A stretch of 63,109 bases of DNA, taken from positions 1 to 63,109 of the forward strand of contig RCAB01000379.1 in NCBI GenBank assembly GCA_003640385.1, read 5' to 3'. The first letter of the stretch is position 1; each line of letters opens with the position of its first letter. Shown one piece after another: positions 44,062 to 57,018 of this stretch. Below the pieces are notes generated by a model. The model was given only the letters and a program-made list of their open reading frames with translations, was not told where the DNA came from and did not search any database. Made by a program: the position numbers and the translations under genes. The stretch is from Setaria digitata (taxonomy: Eukaryota; Nematoda; Chromadorea; Rhabditida; Setariidae).

Positions 44062-44477
44062 TACCTCTCAGATATTGTTCATTTACTTTGTTGTCTAACA
44101 AATTTCCCATGAACTATTTGTCTTGTTCTCCACTTAATCTTATCAGAAACTTTTGCCTACTGTTAAGAACCACTTTCTATTCTTTTTTTTCCTCGTTTCA
44201 TTTTTCTAATTGGTCATTTTCATTTCTGAAATCGATTCATCGATTTCTACTTAGCTCTTCATTCTTTTAGTTCTTGATACCATGACAATGGTTCGGATCC
44301 TCTGAATTAGGGAGAGCCTTTTTAGTTCACTTGTAACTTCCAACGAATGTCTCATCTGATTCTACTCTAGCATAGATAAATGTTATCATCCCATATACTC
44401 CCTCTCCATCCAACTGCTTGATTACTAAACAGAGTTGTGATGTACGGAATACAGAATTGTCAATTTTTCAATTTCAG

Positions 44478-44524
44478 CTGCGCCGAAGGAAACGGCCAAG
44501 ATAAGGGAGTGGCAGCTGAAATAA
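44478..44524 (+). other. Possible orphan terminal exon
   Basis: After a good acceptor (TTCAATTTCAG, ends 44477), a short G+C-rich frame reads AAPKETAKIREWQLK and then stops at 44522-44524. It needs an upstream exon ending in phase 1, which I could not find. Confidence 0.2.
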
Positions 44525-44967
44525 TTTTTATCACCGGATTAGTAATGTTGTCAGTAATCAATAGTGTTGTAACAGTGGTTGGCTGTTAAAAAGGAATTAC
44601 TTGATAGGAATAGATGTGATTTTTCCGGAGAGATGATAAAGTAACAGCACTGCTAGCAAATGGATGGCCTTATCCTTGGGCGCTGTCTCGTCAGCTTGAT
44701 GAATTTATCACCTTTTCAGCTCCTCTCATTCTCGAACCCTTTTCTGTTTTGCAAACTCTGTGAATTAATGTGTCGCTTCCAGTCACTGTTCTGAATGAGC
44801 TCCTATCTTTTTTTATTTGTATATATTGGGTTTTGATAACTATTTTTTGGTTACTTTTGCCAATTTTGTTCTATGATTGAAATTTAAAATTAAAAAAAAT
44901 TGTTGCTATTACAGGAAAGATTTTAACTCCTTTTACCTAACATACTGGTGTCTGATTAGCACATTTG

Positions 44968-47900
44968 ATGACGTCGACGGAGGAGTATGTTCAAGGTTGA
45001 TTTACATGCTTTTTTTGTTGACATTTCTTAATCAACCGGTTCTATCCTTCTGGAATAGAAATGATTTTTTTTTCTTGTTTGTTTGATAAAGGATAATGTA
45101 AACGTAGCAGTAGTTAATTACTTTTAAGCAGAAATAATACGACGAAAGATGGTTCTGAAATTTATATATTTTCAGCGCGTTTGAATTTTAAATTCGTATC
45201 TTTTTAATATTACTCTTCAAAATATTATGTAACGGCTGTTTTGTTTTGTCTTGTATCGTGTAATATGGGTTTTGATACTATAAATTTCAGATGCAACTTT
45301 TGCTTCTCTGCCGCGTACTGTTCGAGGGATGCCTTTGGCGTTAAATGCAAGTCCAGATGGACAGAAATTGATTTATTGCAACGGCAATTCTGTTTATATT
45401 CGTAATATCCAAGTAAATCATTCATATATTACCAAAAAATTCACTAGGAGTATTACTTGATTCTAGAAACCAGTTATCTGATATAGAGTTTTGCATTTTT
45501 TTTAGTTGCAAACTTGCCTTGCGCATAAAATATTAATACTTGGAAATTGATTTAGGAGTAATTCTCTCTTGTAGAATCCAAAAGAATGTGAAATTTATAC
45601 CGAGCATGCGAATCCTACAACCGTGGCGAAATATTCTCCTTCCGGTTTTTACATAGCATCAGGTGATCAGTCTGGGAAAATACGTATTTGGGATGCGACT
45701 CAATCCTCACATATTCTAAAGGCCGAGTATCCAGTACTGTCAGGTCCTGTTCGTGACATCGCATGGTCTGAGGATAGCAAAAGAATAGCTGTAGTTGGTG
45801 AAGGACGCGAGAGGTTCGTTTTAATAACAGTGAGGTTTAGTTACCTATATTTAAACTCGCTACTGCTGCTCTATAAAAGTTGGAGTTTGACGTTGAAGGG
45901 TTCAGGACGACCGGAATTTTTTTTTTTTTATAAAATGATCACGTTCCGTGCAAACGAAGATTATCATTTTCAGGTTTGGTCATGTCTTTCTTTTTGACAC
46001 GGGGACTTCTAATGGGAATCTTTCGGGTCAGAGCCGCACAATGTCAAGCATCGATTTTCGTCCAGTTAGACCATACAGACTTGTAAGCGGTTCAGAAGAC
46101 AATACCGTTGCACTTTTTGAAGGACCTCCTTTCAAATTTTTAACTGTAAGTCTATAATTTTATTATGGTTCATTGCCTTTCATCTTGGACCATATAATTC
46201 CCAAAAAATATTGAATTTTTTTTTTTCGAAAATATCAAACACTCTTGGTTTATGTTCTGCTGGTGTCTGCTAATTTTGTAGCTCTTTCACGAACATACTC
46301 GTTTTGTTTATTGTGTTCGATATAACGCTTCCGGTACGCTGTTTGCTAGTGCAGGGGCAGATGGAAAGGTTCAGTTCATTATCCTTATGTTTTATAATTT
46401 TCGCGATTTTATACAGATTTCTCTGAACATGCTTTGATTGTTTCTTCTGTTGAATTGGTGGTTTGGTACTTGTTGATGATGAACCCAGGTGATACTGTAC
46501 GAAGGAACAAGTGGTCAGAAAGAAGGAGAACTTGTGGATGACCAGTGTAAAGGCATGGCACATAGTGGTAGTGTTTTTGCTTTATGTTGGTCGCCTGATG
46601 GACAGCATATTGCAACTGCTTCTGGTGACAAAACAGTCAAGATTTGGGATGTTGCTTCAAAAAAATTGGAGAAGTCAGTTATTATTCAAGCATTTTTTGT
46701 ACAGGTATAATCCGTTCCATCTCCCTTGGTCTGGAATATTCTTTCATAAAATTCATTTAATTCTGTAGACTTGCAGAATTACTTCCGATTTGTCAGTTTT
46801 TTGTCTTCAGAACTTTTGTGATAGGAAAAGCAGTTGATGACCAACAGCTTTGCATCATTTGGACAAAATTTTTCCTTGCTGGAGTGAGTCTCTCAGGGTT
46901 CATAAATATCTTGGACTTGGAGAACGGCTCTGTATCGAAAGTTTTGAAGGGACATAATAAACCGATAACAGCTTTTGCAGTTTGCCCAGAGAAATCTTTG
47001 GCTTTCACAGCAGATTTTGAAGGAAATATCAGTATGTTTTCCGGTTTTTTTTTCTAAAAAAAAAGACTTATTTCATTATTACTTTTTTCTTAATTTTTTT
47101 TCTTTTTTTTTTTCTGATATCAACCCGTTGACATAACGTCAGTCTTCTTAGTTTCTTAGTCAGAGTTCCCTAATATGAGACTGATCGACCTACTTTTAAT
47201 CGGCCTTTTTATTGTTAGTAAGGTATAGTAGGAATCAGTGACTACTTTTTGTTCCCTACACTGTAAAATAACTGCTCTGTTACAGCACAGTGGTTCCTTG
47301 ATTCTGGAGATTCAGAAAGGTTGATGCCCACTATACATAGTTCGCAGGTGAAAGATTTGGAAATTTCTGGTATCCATAGTTTAGCATTTTATATCGCTAT
47401 TTTATTGAAAGTTTTTCGAGGTTCAAATGTTTCCTTTTTTTTTTTTTTTGTGTGGGTGGGTGCGGCAAGACAATTCCAGCAGAATTATGTGCTGTTGTAG
47501 GTATCAGATATGTGTATCTCACTCAATGGTGATTTGGTATCAGTCGGTTGGGATGACTCGATTGCATTTACTTCTTTTCCTGATTCATCCAGTGAGTTTT
47601 CCTTTTTTTTAGGGAGCTTATTTACACTTTCTCCATTTATCGTTATTTTTTTTGTGTTTTAAAGTCCACGATGAAATGTTCTTTTATAAAGGATGATTAT
47701 TTTTAGACCATGTTCAGTCAGACAAGGTGAAATTATCATCGCAACCGCGACAACTTGCACTAGGTTCCGGGGGTAAGATTGCAGTTGTTGCTTGCCAGAA
47801 ATCAGTTACCCTTTTCTCTGACTGCAAACAAATGACCTCAGAAAACATCGACTACGAAGCTTCGTGTGTCGCTGTTACTCCTGATTCCAGGCTTATTGCT

Positions 47901-49122
47901 GTTGGTAGCCAGGTAATAAGAACATGTCTCATGTCTCAATTGAGATCAAATTGATACCGTGATTTTTTCGTGATTTTCCCACCGCACTTTCTTGAGTGAT
48001 ACTTTTCAGGAAGGTAAAGTACACATTTATGAACTAAATGGCAATCATATAGAAGAAAAGAAAACGATCTCGCAAACTGGTTCAATCACTTCGCTTTCCT
48101 GGAGCCCGAATGGAAATTATCTTGTCGCTACAGATGCAAATAGGAAGGTAATTGTCTTTTTTTAGTCTTTCGAGCGTTCTGATTGTTTATTCTTTATTAT
48201 CACTGGGAAAATGGTTTAAAGTAGATAGTATATTTAGTCTTGTTACTTGGCTACAGTATAGGAGTGCAGTGGTTTGATGCTGTCCAACTGGCATTCTATC
48301 TTCTAAGGCTCAGAATGCTCATAACACGTTCTTCCTCATCCTGCTGAATGAAGCTAATTAAGCTAGTGAGGTACTAATTTAAACTAATTTGCACAGCCTT
48401 GAAATGACTAGGAATACTCACTATCGTTATAATTGACATTTAAGAGTACATCCCATGAATTTTATTCAGTAAATGCCTGGAATGGAAAAGGCTGCTAGTC
48501 GGGAAGACACTGTAGTTTGAAAGTTAGTTTGCAGCTAATCTGTTAGTTAGACTTAAGTTGTTTTTTTTCTATAGGTAATACCTTATTCCGTGGATAATGA
48601 CTACAATTGTGCCACAGAGAAAGACTGGACCTTTCATACAGCTCGAGTGAATTGCTCTGCATGGTCTGCAGATAGTCGTTTTGTTGCAACTGGTGGCATT
48701 GATACGAATGTCATCATTTGGGATTTAAAACACAGTGGTGAACATCCAATAATCATCAGAGGTAGGTTACTGCTTTGCATATTTTTGTCCCTTTTTTGCT
48801 TCAGACTTTTGTAGAATTTATTCCTGGTAGTTCGAAACGTGAGTCCAGTACAAAGTCTTATACAGGTTCGCATTTTGGACACTTGATGTTGGATTTAATG
48901 TTAAATAGATATTATGGAATTCAAATCATATTGGAATTATTAATAGATTTCACTCACTGGTGAGTTATGTCTTTTTGAGAAGTGTCGGTGCGAGATTCTG
49001 GGTCGCTATTTTCAGGGGCACATACAATGAGTCCAATTAATGGCATTGCTTGGCTTGGTCCAAATCAGATTATTACAGCTGGACAGGATTCAGTTTTGAA
49101 AGTTTGGACAGTAAAGGTGTGA
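44968..49122 (+). CDS. unc-78: Actin-interacting protein 1 (WD-repeat protein 1)
   Basis: AIP1/WDR1 binds actin and ADF/cofilin and speeds filament disassembly; UNC-78 organises muscle actin in C. elegans. Exons: 44968-44995, 45291-45412, 45575-45813, 45974-46145, 46282-46368, 46489-46673, 46811-47031, 47286-47347, 47501-47591, 47707-47912, 48010-48147, 48575-48761, 49016-49122. Phases close and give 614 aa (UNC-78 is ~611), so the gene is complete. The first exon is only nine codons (MTSTEEYVQ), placed because its phase and donor fit the next exon, [13 protein letters not shown]. Family signatures: [83 protein letters not shown]. These form the two stacked seven-bladed propellers of the family. 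Same strand as the VWA gene, 2.2 kb away, so not an obvious operon. Confidence 0.96.
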
Positions 49123-51328
49123 TTGCTTATTGATTAGCTTTAATTATAGCATCAGTGCTATTGTCTAACAAGTTTGTTTCATTCACATTTGTACTCGTAA
49201 ATTTTAAATTTAATATAAGTGCCCAATTATTCATAGAAATTTGTGAAGGACTAGTCTTCTGCATATAGTGAATTATGTTTTCACTGTGTTACTTGCATCG
49301 GTAACAAGGAAGCAAAATTTTTAAGGTAACAAATTTAACTTTCACTTTTCGTAAAGATTAAGTGGTAGCAACATGACACAAGCGATGTCACTTCCTGTAT
49401 GTGACAAAACAGAAAATTTTTGTTTATGATCTTAAACAGTACTGTCATGTCGCCCTTAGTTTTTATTCAATTTGTATGTTTAAAAAAAGCTCGGAAGTAT
49501 TAGGTTTAGAATGAGCGAAGCTGCCAAGGATTAATACAATATGCTATTATCCAGTAGAAATGAGCGACCGTTAGTGCAGTAAATGTGTTTCAATTGTTGC
49601 TCTTTTTTTGTGTATCTCTTCTAAGTTGATAAATTGGTTACTTTTCTATTTCCACATGTTGGTTCAACAATGTAAAATGGCAGCAAATCATAAAAGACCA
49701 ATCTATGAGAAACATGTGATTTTTGATGAATTTTTCTATAGATTGGACAGAAAAAAGTGACTAACTTTTTTAATGAGTAGTTTCGTAGATTCGTAATGAT
49801 ACTCTGCAGATGACTCACCTGCATTACGCTGATGAACGTTTGAAGAAGAGGTGGGTTACAGAGCTGTTTGTAATATTTACGACATGGGAACGATGGGAAA
49901 AGATGACGATTGAGACATCGAAAATTTCTGTTCAACAAAAGTGCGTCTGCAATGTTTTGTTGTTTTTGTTTTGTTTCATATCAAAAAAAAAAGGTTGGAA
50001 AAACGATGAGAGTATAGAAAAAGACGAACATTTCCTACCGACAAATAGTTTTGTCATATGAAATTCAAAATTGCCAAATTCGAAAACAGTTTTATGGAGC
50101 GTTACAGTTGAGAACGGAGAAAAGGAATTCGAAGTCGTTGAGCAAACGATGAAAATATAAACTAATCCTGTTCTCTTATCATTTAGGCAATCTGACATGT
50201 TATTTGGCGTTTAGAAAATTCCATTTCATTCTGTTAAAGATAATATTAATGGACACAGGATGGTGAACCTTTTTTTTTCTTTCACCGTTCATGAACACTT
50301 TTTTTACCGTTCCTCCTTGATCTGAAGGATTAATTAAACCATCTTATATTAAACTATGCACCGCATCTACAACAATAATAATATAACACAGCTTCTTATT
50401 AATCTTTTACCGACAAAAAATCTTTGGGAAGTAACACGGTTTGATTTTTTGAAAATTAGGTTATGTCCCAGCAGTACTTTAACTAAAAGATGAACTAGAA
50501 TACCCTTTCAGAAACTTGCTACTGTGTCATATTCCCAAGTGATTGCAGCAGCAATAAAGAGAAAGATATATCGCAATAAATGTCTAAATTTGAAAAAAAA
50601 AATCGCAATTATGAAAATGACAACATTTCATTATTCCACGGATACTAACAACAGCCTTGGATGCATTTTTAAATCAATTTATACTTGTCTACGATGGATT
50701 CATTTAATAATTGCTATCACTTGATTAAGTCGACATGTTTCTTTCTTTTTCTTTTTCGTATGTATTTGATGAACACAGAGTATCTCTCATTTAGCTGAAA
50801 TTTTTGTAATATACCTTTTTTGATCAACATAAGTTCATTTAATGATTATAATTATTATATTAAAGTAAGATCTGTGAAAATTTGGTTAGATAACAAACAA
50901 ATAATATCAAATCAGTTGGTATAAATTACTGATAGTGCCAAGAAACAAAATAAGCACATAGTTGGTTTGTCGAGAGAGAGAGAGGGAGGGGTCGAAGAAT
51001 GTGATTTTAGTTGATGAAATTAAGGTAAAAAAAAAAAGAGGTTGAGAAAGAGAAATTAATTCCTACGCAGCGATGAGGAGAAAATATTGTTTGCATAAAC
51101 AACATATAAAGATGCGCCAGTTTTAGTGGACAATAATGAATTTACTAAAGAGATAGAAAATGGTAAGGGAGAAAGGATGGATTTGTTCTTTCAGGATGAA
51201 TGAAAGAATTCGATGTAAACGGGCGGATCACATCCAACAGGCCTTTTTACCCCGGAAACCCCATTTAGAAGGCATGGAAGATAAAAGGGTCATGCAAAGT
51301 AGAAACCACTTTGCTGTTTCCGACGAAT
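49123..51328 (+). other. Spacer with a possible small gene
   Basis: Mostly AT-rich. Between 49785 and 50160 there are coding-like stretches: after TTTCGTAG, a frame with LHYADERLKKRWVTELFVIF and TWERWEKMTIETSKI (to donor-like AA|GTGCGT, 49940), and later LWSVTVENGEKEFEVVEQTM ending at a stop near 50160. I could not join them in phase. A GA microsatellite lies at 50971-50990. Confidence 0.3.
50971..50990. repeat. GA microsatellite
   Basis: CGAGAGAGAGAGAGGGAGGG purine run. Confidence 0.85.
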
Positions 51329-54300
51329 ATGACTTTTCGGTTTGCCTGGTTTGTGCTGTTTATTTCTGCATGCTATGCTGAAAATGATGGGCTTGAAGGA
51401 TCTGGTGAAGGATCTGGAGAGGGTGATTTATTTACTCCGGAAAATCCCTGGCAAACATCGATTCTACAGCAAGACGGCAATGATAATGATGTTCAAGAAT
51501 TTACCAACACATGTACAGTTTTGAATATTGATATCATTTTTGAATAGTCAAACTTAAAACTGATAAAAGTCACTGAAAATTTTCGGAAATTTACTAGATG
51601 TAGAATGAAATTCTAAATTCTACGCATTCTTTGTACTAATGCTAGTGAAAAGTCCAAAATATTTTCTTTTCATTAAATTCATTGCTTAGTAATAAATGAT
51701 AAAAATCCTATAGATCCACTGAAGGGAGGATGTGGTGTGGATTTATTATTTCTTCTGGATACTTCTGGAAGCCTGGAACAAATTTATACGCAACATATTA
51801 ATTGGACCACGCAACTGGCTGAGACATTGCTGACTAACGAAGATCAAGTACATATTGCTGTGATCCAGTATGCCGAAACACCGACTGTCGAATTCTCTCT
51901 TGGTACTTATCGAGACAAGATTGATATTATTAATCACATTATGACAATCAATTTCCAATCTGGTGGCACTAGGACAGGTAAAGCGCTCCTGGCAGCAAAA
52001 GCTGTATTGTTAAATGAAGAAAAAGGAGCCAGGTTAGTCAATTAATTTTGAAAAGAAATAGTGGCTAAAAAAAAAAACTAACGGTATTTTGTAAATTTAA
52101 AGATTCTTCATGAGTGGATTAAATTTTATTTAAAAAAGGTGCGATCATAGACATGTCCATGTTTTTTGGATATGATAAATTTTGCAATATAATTTCAGAA
52201 AAAATGCTAGCAAAATTATTGTTTTATTCACGGATGGTTTATCTACTGATGATCCTATAAAGCATGCTCAGCAATTACGTGAAATTGAAAAAGTGAAAAT
52301 TTATATTGTATATGTTGGGTCGGATGGTTTTGAATCTGAAATGGATCGTATTGCTGGTGGAAAATCGAATATCTTCGGGTGAGTTTGTTTCTAATATTAT
52401 TTTTTTTTTTTTTTTTTTTGTTATTTCTGCTGAATGGAAAAAAAAAAAATGTTAATCGCAGTGTTATATGGTCATTCGTCAAACGATCGTTAAACTTTAG
52501 TAATTTTTCGCAACACTCCGATAAATTCATTGTCATCAAGAAAATGATTTGATAACCAAAACTTACTTTTTAATAACAATCCATTTGAAAAAATTAAGCT
52601 GACGAATTCAAAATCTGTCTTCAAAAGGAATGATTTAAATGTTGCATTTGAAAAGATCAGAAAGAAAACTACAATGATGATAACTTATCATTTTTATCAC
52701 CGATTAAAAAAAGTGAAAAGTTAAATGGTTCCTATAGTGAATTGACGATATATATTACATCTTCAAATACGGTCAGATCAGTGAAATGGCCTGTTTCTAT
52801 CATTCCATGATTCATTTCTCCTTTTTTCTTTCTTCTTTTTTTTTAAGACAACTGAACAAAATGATCCATTGATTATATTTCACTCATTACAAACAATATC
52901 ACCAAAAATTAGTTGCCACCAGCTATGAAGTGATAATTTTAGTATTTTTTTATGTTTTAATTTTTGTAGAATGATATGTTTTGATATATTGCCACCTGCA
53001 AGATAACTCATCCGTCATCATCTTAGCTTCGTGTATTTATTTAAATATCACAAGCTGTGAAAGAGATTCAGTGATTAAAATGAAAATTATTTTGATCTAC
53101 AATAGTATTTCACTCTTCAAATTTAAAACTATAATTAACAGTTCTGTGGTAGGAAATAAATTATATCATCCTAAGAAAAAAAAGAAAGAAAGACAAGCAC
53201 AATTGCTAAATATCTTTTAGATACTTTCATTTTAATTATTTTGTACAGTTGGATCATACGAAATGAGAAGTGAAGTTGTATTATGCTTTCAGACCAGAAG
53301 AATTTTCTCGACTCCAGAAAACATTAATGGTTGAAGTGGAACATGCTCAAAGTTGTGGATCTCAGAAGGACTGGGAAATACCAACAGCTACCATAAAAGC
53401 AATGACAAAAATGACAGCATGGACGGAATCATCAAGTAAAGTGACAACATCGGCAAAACTACATATAACTACTAGAACGCGTACGTCAGCTGTATCACAT
53501 CCTACTTCACGTAAATCACTGACGAATGATACTCCACTGAAGCACAACAAGAAAACTTTTGCTAAAACAGCAGCTGTATCTCAAGATCAGGTATGATTAC
53601 TTGCAATATGGATTTAGAGTCAACGGATATTCGATATTTACCATCCTTATCATCTCTTCAGCTCATCAATATTTTTAAATTTGAACTTATCAATGCTATA
53701 ATTTAAAATTATTAGTATTTATCTTAATTTTAAAATTGCAGACATTAATTATAAGTCCCTGGGTTAAACAAATTTCTACTTCAGCAAAATTTACAAGATT
53801 TCAGTGAAGAATTTAAAATTTAAATTCTAGCAAAGACGGATTTTGGAAAACAGTCATAAATGGACACTTTAATGAATTAACGAAATTTATATTTGTAGGG
53901 TGTAAAATTTTCGGAAGATGAAGAGAATAAAATTAATGCCAAAAGTATTGATGAAATACCACTGAGTACAGTAAATGATGACGTACAGGTGACAGAAGCT
54001 ACAACCGTTCTTCAGGAATCAACCTTTAGTAAAGATGTTAGTATTTTTAGCATTAAATTTAAATGATCTATTCCTATTCAAGTTATTTGCATTATTTCTA
54101 AGGCCTTCTCCTCCTTCTCTACCGTTTAACCTGTCAAAATTGTTTTTATGCTAACTTCTTTAACTAAGCGAAATACTTACAGCTCGTCAAAAATAGTGAA
54201 GGAAGTAAAAGTGATCTAACCTCTGGTAAATTTACCAAGAAGTTACAAAAGGGACATTCACGAACTGGATTAATAACACCCCTTACAAATCATTCTGTTG

Positions 54301-56103
54301 CTGAAAGTCGGGGAATTTCGCGACCACCTAACGATCTTTCGAGCAATAAAACTACACTGGTATCACGGTATGTGAAATTGTTAAATTACATTAGTGTCTT
54401 TCATTTAGATTTAATATGACTACATTCATAGCAAGAGTATTTATAAACAAGAAAAGTTAGACTTATCAAATTAACTGTTTTCCACTCTTCTCAATCCGAT
54501 AAACCGGAATCTAGGCTAGTTCATTATCTCTCACTTAAGGTATCTGGCAGTCATATAATTTAATGCTTGTAGTAAATCTAGTACAATTTCAGATATCCGA
54601 CAGTACAGCGGCTTTCATCGCCAGTTCCAAAGAAATCAGGAAAAACCAAAGCGACGGGTGGTATTGAAAAAAGCCAAGGTAGATGAGAGTAATGCAGCTT
54701 ATGTAGGAAATCATCAGATTATTCATCCATGATTATTTCTAGGACAATGTCCACGAGAAATTTTATTCATTGTTGACAGCTCTGGATCTGTGCAAAGGAT
54801 ATATGATCAGCAAAAAGAATATCTTTTATCATTGCTCAATGAATTACAAGTAATTAATATTATTTTCCAACTTATTCCATCAATAGAACTGCTCCGATAA
54901 ATTGGGATATCTTGGAAATTTACATTAAACTTCCCGTAATATGCAAATTAAAAGTAAAAATAACAAAATAGATCCAACAAAACATCTAACTGTTTTGCCT
55001 GATTCATTTCTTTATTGAATATTCTGATCGAAAGAAAAAAAAGAAATCTTTTTGTAAGATTAGTGAAGGCGATCAACGGGTCGCATTGATTCAATTTGCT
55101 GGCAGTTCACATCAAAGAGTTGAGTGGACATTCGATACATATAAAGATGCCAAAGATGTCGCGGAAGCGCTCGCCCAAGTTCGACATTTCACCGGTACAT
55201 CATTTTGTTGGAAATCATCTGGAAAGTCTTATCAAATTCAAGTTTAAACTGCAAAAAAAAAAAAAGAAAAAAAACGAAGATGCTAATCGAAGTGGCATAT
55301 TTACTTAAATTTACTACCAGTTAATACACTATAAATTATAAAAAAAAATTATGGGTCGCTGTAATGACCATATCATAAGCAGAAACGATATTGATAGAAC
55401 GAACAACTTGAGAGCTTCTTCGTTTTTTTTTTTTTTTTTTTTTTTTTCTTTTATTTTTTCACAACTGAGATAAGTCAGTACATAACAAGAACAGATGATG
55501 CTGCGAACTCCTTCAATTCTGGGATTATAACAAGTGTTTTGAAACAAATCAATTTATAATTAAGGGACAACATACATCGGACGTGCACTAGAAAATTCTA
55601 TCGATGTTTTGGAAACTCGTCGACAAGGAATACCAACAACTGTAATACTTGTCAGCGATGGGTAAACCGATTTCATTTTTTAAAAAAAAAAAAACTTTTC
55701 CAAATTTTACAGCTAAATCCCACAATATAACTCACGGATGATATTAAATTTAAAACATATTTGACAGAGAATGCTTCAACAAGCAAGAAAAATATGTCAT
55801 CACTTAACATTTCCAGTTTCTCACAAGACGATGCCAGTAAGCCCGCAGAGGAGATTCGTCGAATGCCGAATGTTGATTTTTATGCTGTTAGCATGTCAGA
55901 GCTCAGTAATTTGTGAGTCGATTTATTCAACCCAATGATAACCACTAAATTATAGAATGACTAAGAGGAACATTTTTATTTCACATAAGTTTTTCAGTGA
56001 TTATTTGGTGAAACTAACAGAAGATCCCTCAAAAGTATACGTTGGGGCACGAAGTGAAGATCTGAAGCAAGATCTACTGAGCCTAATCCACTGCAGAACG
56101 TGA
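51329..56103 (+). CDS. Secreted protein with two von Willebrand A domains
   Basis: Probably an extracellular matrix or excreted protein; VWA domains bind ligands through a metal (MIDAS) site. Exons: 51329-51512, 51714-52032, 52199-52378, 53293-53590, 53899-54036, 54183-54367, 54593-54678, 54743-54849, 55059-55194, 55565-55661, 55817-55912, 55998-56103; phases close, 643 aa. Signal peptide MTFRFAWFVLFISACYA (1-17), then acidic Ser-Gly repeats (EGSGEGSGEGD), typical chondroitin attachment sites in nematode proteoglycans. VWA1 ~70-240 with LLFLLDTSGSL (DxSxS), GGTRTG and IIVLFTDG. A Ser/Thr/Lys-rich linker of ~230 residues follows. VWA2 ~468-640 has ILFIVDSSGSV, TGTTYIG and VILVSDG, ending near a final Cys (IHCRT). 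The donor of exon 1 (T|GTACAG) is chosen for phase and is the weakest junction. ATG 51329 is set by the signal peptide. Exact family unknown. Confidence 0.9.
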
Positions 56104-56139
56104 TCAGAGAAATAATTTATTTGCTTTATTGACTGTAAT
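56087..56139. repeat. Copy 1 of a 53-bp dispersed direct repeat
   Basis: It spans the last VWA codons, its stop codon and the start of the 3' UTR. It matches 57019-57071 with three mismatches over 53 bases. Confidence 0.85.
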
Positions 56140-56755
56140 TTGGTGTTGTTTCAAAATTGCATTTAGTGGAATAAAATGTTGTATAAACACTGTGAAAGAC
56201 AAATCAATTAGAGGCAATAGAAAACTGAAAAATGACATCTACGAAAGAAACAAAGTCCTCCTCCGGAAATTTATTTGCGCAATTTCGTAATCTGCTGATG
56301 CTCTACTTAGAAAATGAAGTTAAAATTGGGAAAACAATATAAGCTCGAATATCAAGTGTATCACGAATGCAGAGAGGTAGCTCCATTAGTAGTACACAAA
56401 ATCCCCGTTGTAGGCTTTGCGTCGACGCCTTGTACGATATTCCATAGCAGATGCCATATAATGCTTGGATGCTATATAATGCTTGGATGCCACTGCTCCC
56501 TTCAATAATTTGTATAGTTAATAATCATTTCAGAATAAAGTGCCTAAAATATCTCAGGAACCAATGCTTTACACGAGATCTAAAAAGAAAAAAATGTTGG
56601 GCATGCAGCAAAATGGCAAAACTACAGCATGAGAAATTTGTACAAAACAACACAAATTTACCCGCGAGTTCGCGTAAAATTTTTTCGTTACTATCTTTTG
56701 TGTTTGATAAGAAGTAAACGAATCTTCGACATCCCCATTTTCAGAACGTTTAATC
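56104..56755 (+). other. 3' flank of VWA gene and spacer
   Basis: Begins with an AATAAAA signal at 56170-56176, likely the VWA polyadenylation signal. A 36-codon ORF at 56232-56342 (MTSTKETKSSSGNLFAQFR...) is open but unsupported. An 18-bp tandem repeat lies at 56456-56491. Confidence 0.5.
56456..56491. repeat. Tandem repeat, 18 bp x 2
   Basis: ATATAATGCTTGGATGCT at 56456-56473, followed by the same unit with one change at 56474-56491. Confidence 0.9.
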
Positions 56756-56984
56756 ATGGATTTCGATCTGGCGGTTATTACTTCATTTCTTGATTCAGCG
56801 TAAGCGATGTCGCCTTAAAGAAATATGCTGAAGAAGACCAAAACTTGTTAACTGGAGAAGAGTTTTAAAGCGCATCAGTCAAAGGAACAAAACTCCTAGG
56901 AAAAAATTGACGCCTAACGTACCGGTAGAATCGCAATTTCGGTACGAACCATTTGAATTAGCACTTGAAATGGATGGCATCTGA
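56756..56984 (+). CDS. Candidate two-exon microprotein gene (42 aa)
   Basis: I do not recognise this protein. ATG 56756 follows a clean acceptor, CATTTTCAG (ends 56744), and starts exon 1, MDFDLAVITSFLDS, to a canonical donor GC|GTAAGC (56799). After a 100-base intron with acceptor ACTCCTAG, exon 2 (56900-56984) closes in phase and reads KKLTPNVPVESQFRYEPFEL then ALEMDGI and stop. Composition is acidic and soluble, with no signal peptide. It lies between the two copies of the 53-bp repeat. Splice phase, start context and amino-acid balance support it; short length means chance cannot be excluded. Confidence 0.45.
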
Positions 56985-57018
56985 AAAATAACCAGTGGAA
57001 AAGTTGCGAGTTCGAGAC

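Larger units (their letters stand above)
43266..44967. other. Divergent spacer between Rab40 and unc-78
   Basis: Likely contains promoters for both divergent genes. The Rab40 leader begins at 43266 after a TATTTCAG acceptor (minus strand). Two coding-like fragments stand out: minus 43876-44061 and a terminal-exon-like plus stretch 44478-44524. A TACAG acceptor at 44911-44915 probably starts the unc-78 leader. Confidence 0.5.

Noticed and set aside
48775..48963. Plus ORF inside the last unc-78 intron
   Set aside because: No splice phase fits and exon 12 joins exon 13 in phase with the family sequence [13 protein letters not shown].
50524..50724. Plus ORF, 66 codons
   Set aside because: Lysine/isoleucine-biased, contains an A-run, no splice support.
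55096..55308. Alternative-frame ORF over VWA exon 9
   Set aside because: Shadow of the real exon; the VWA frame carries the domain motifs.
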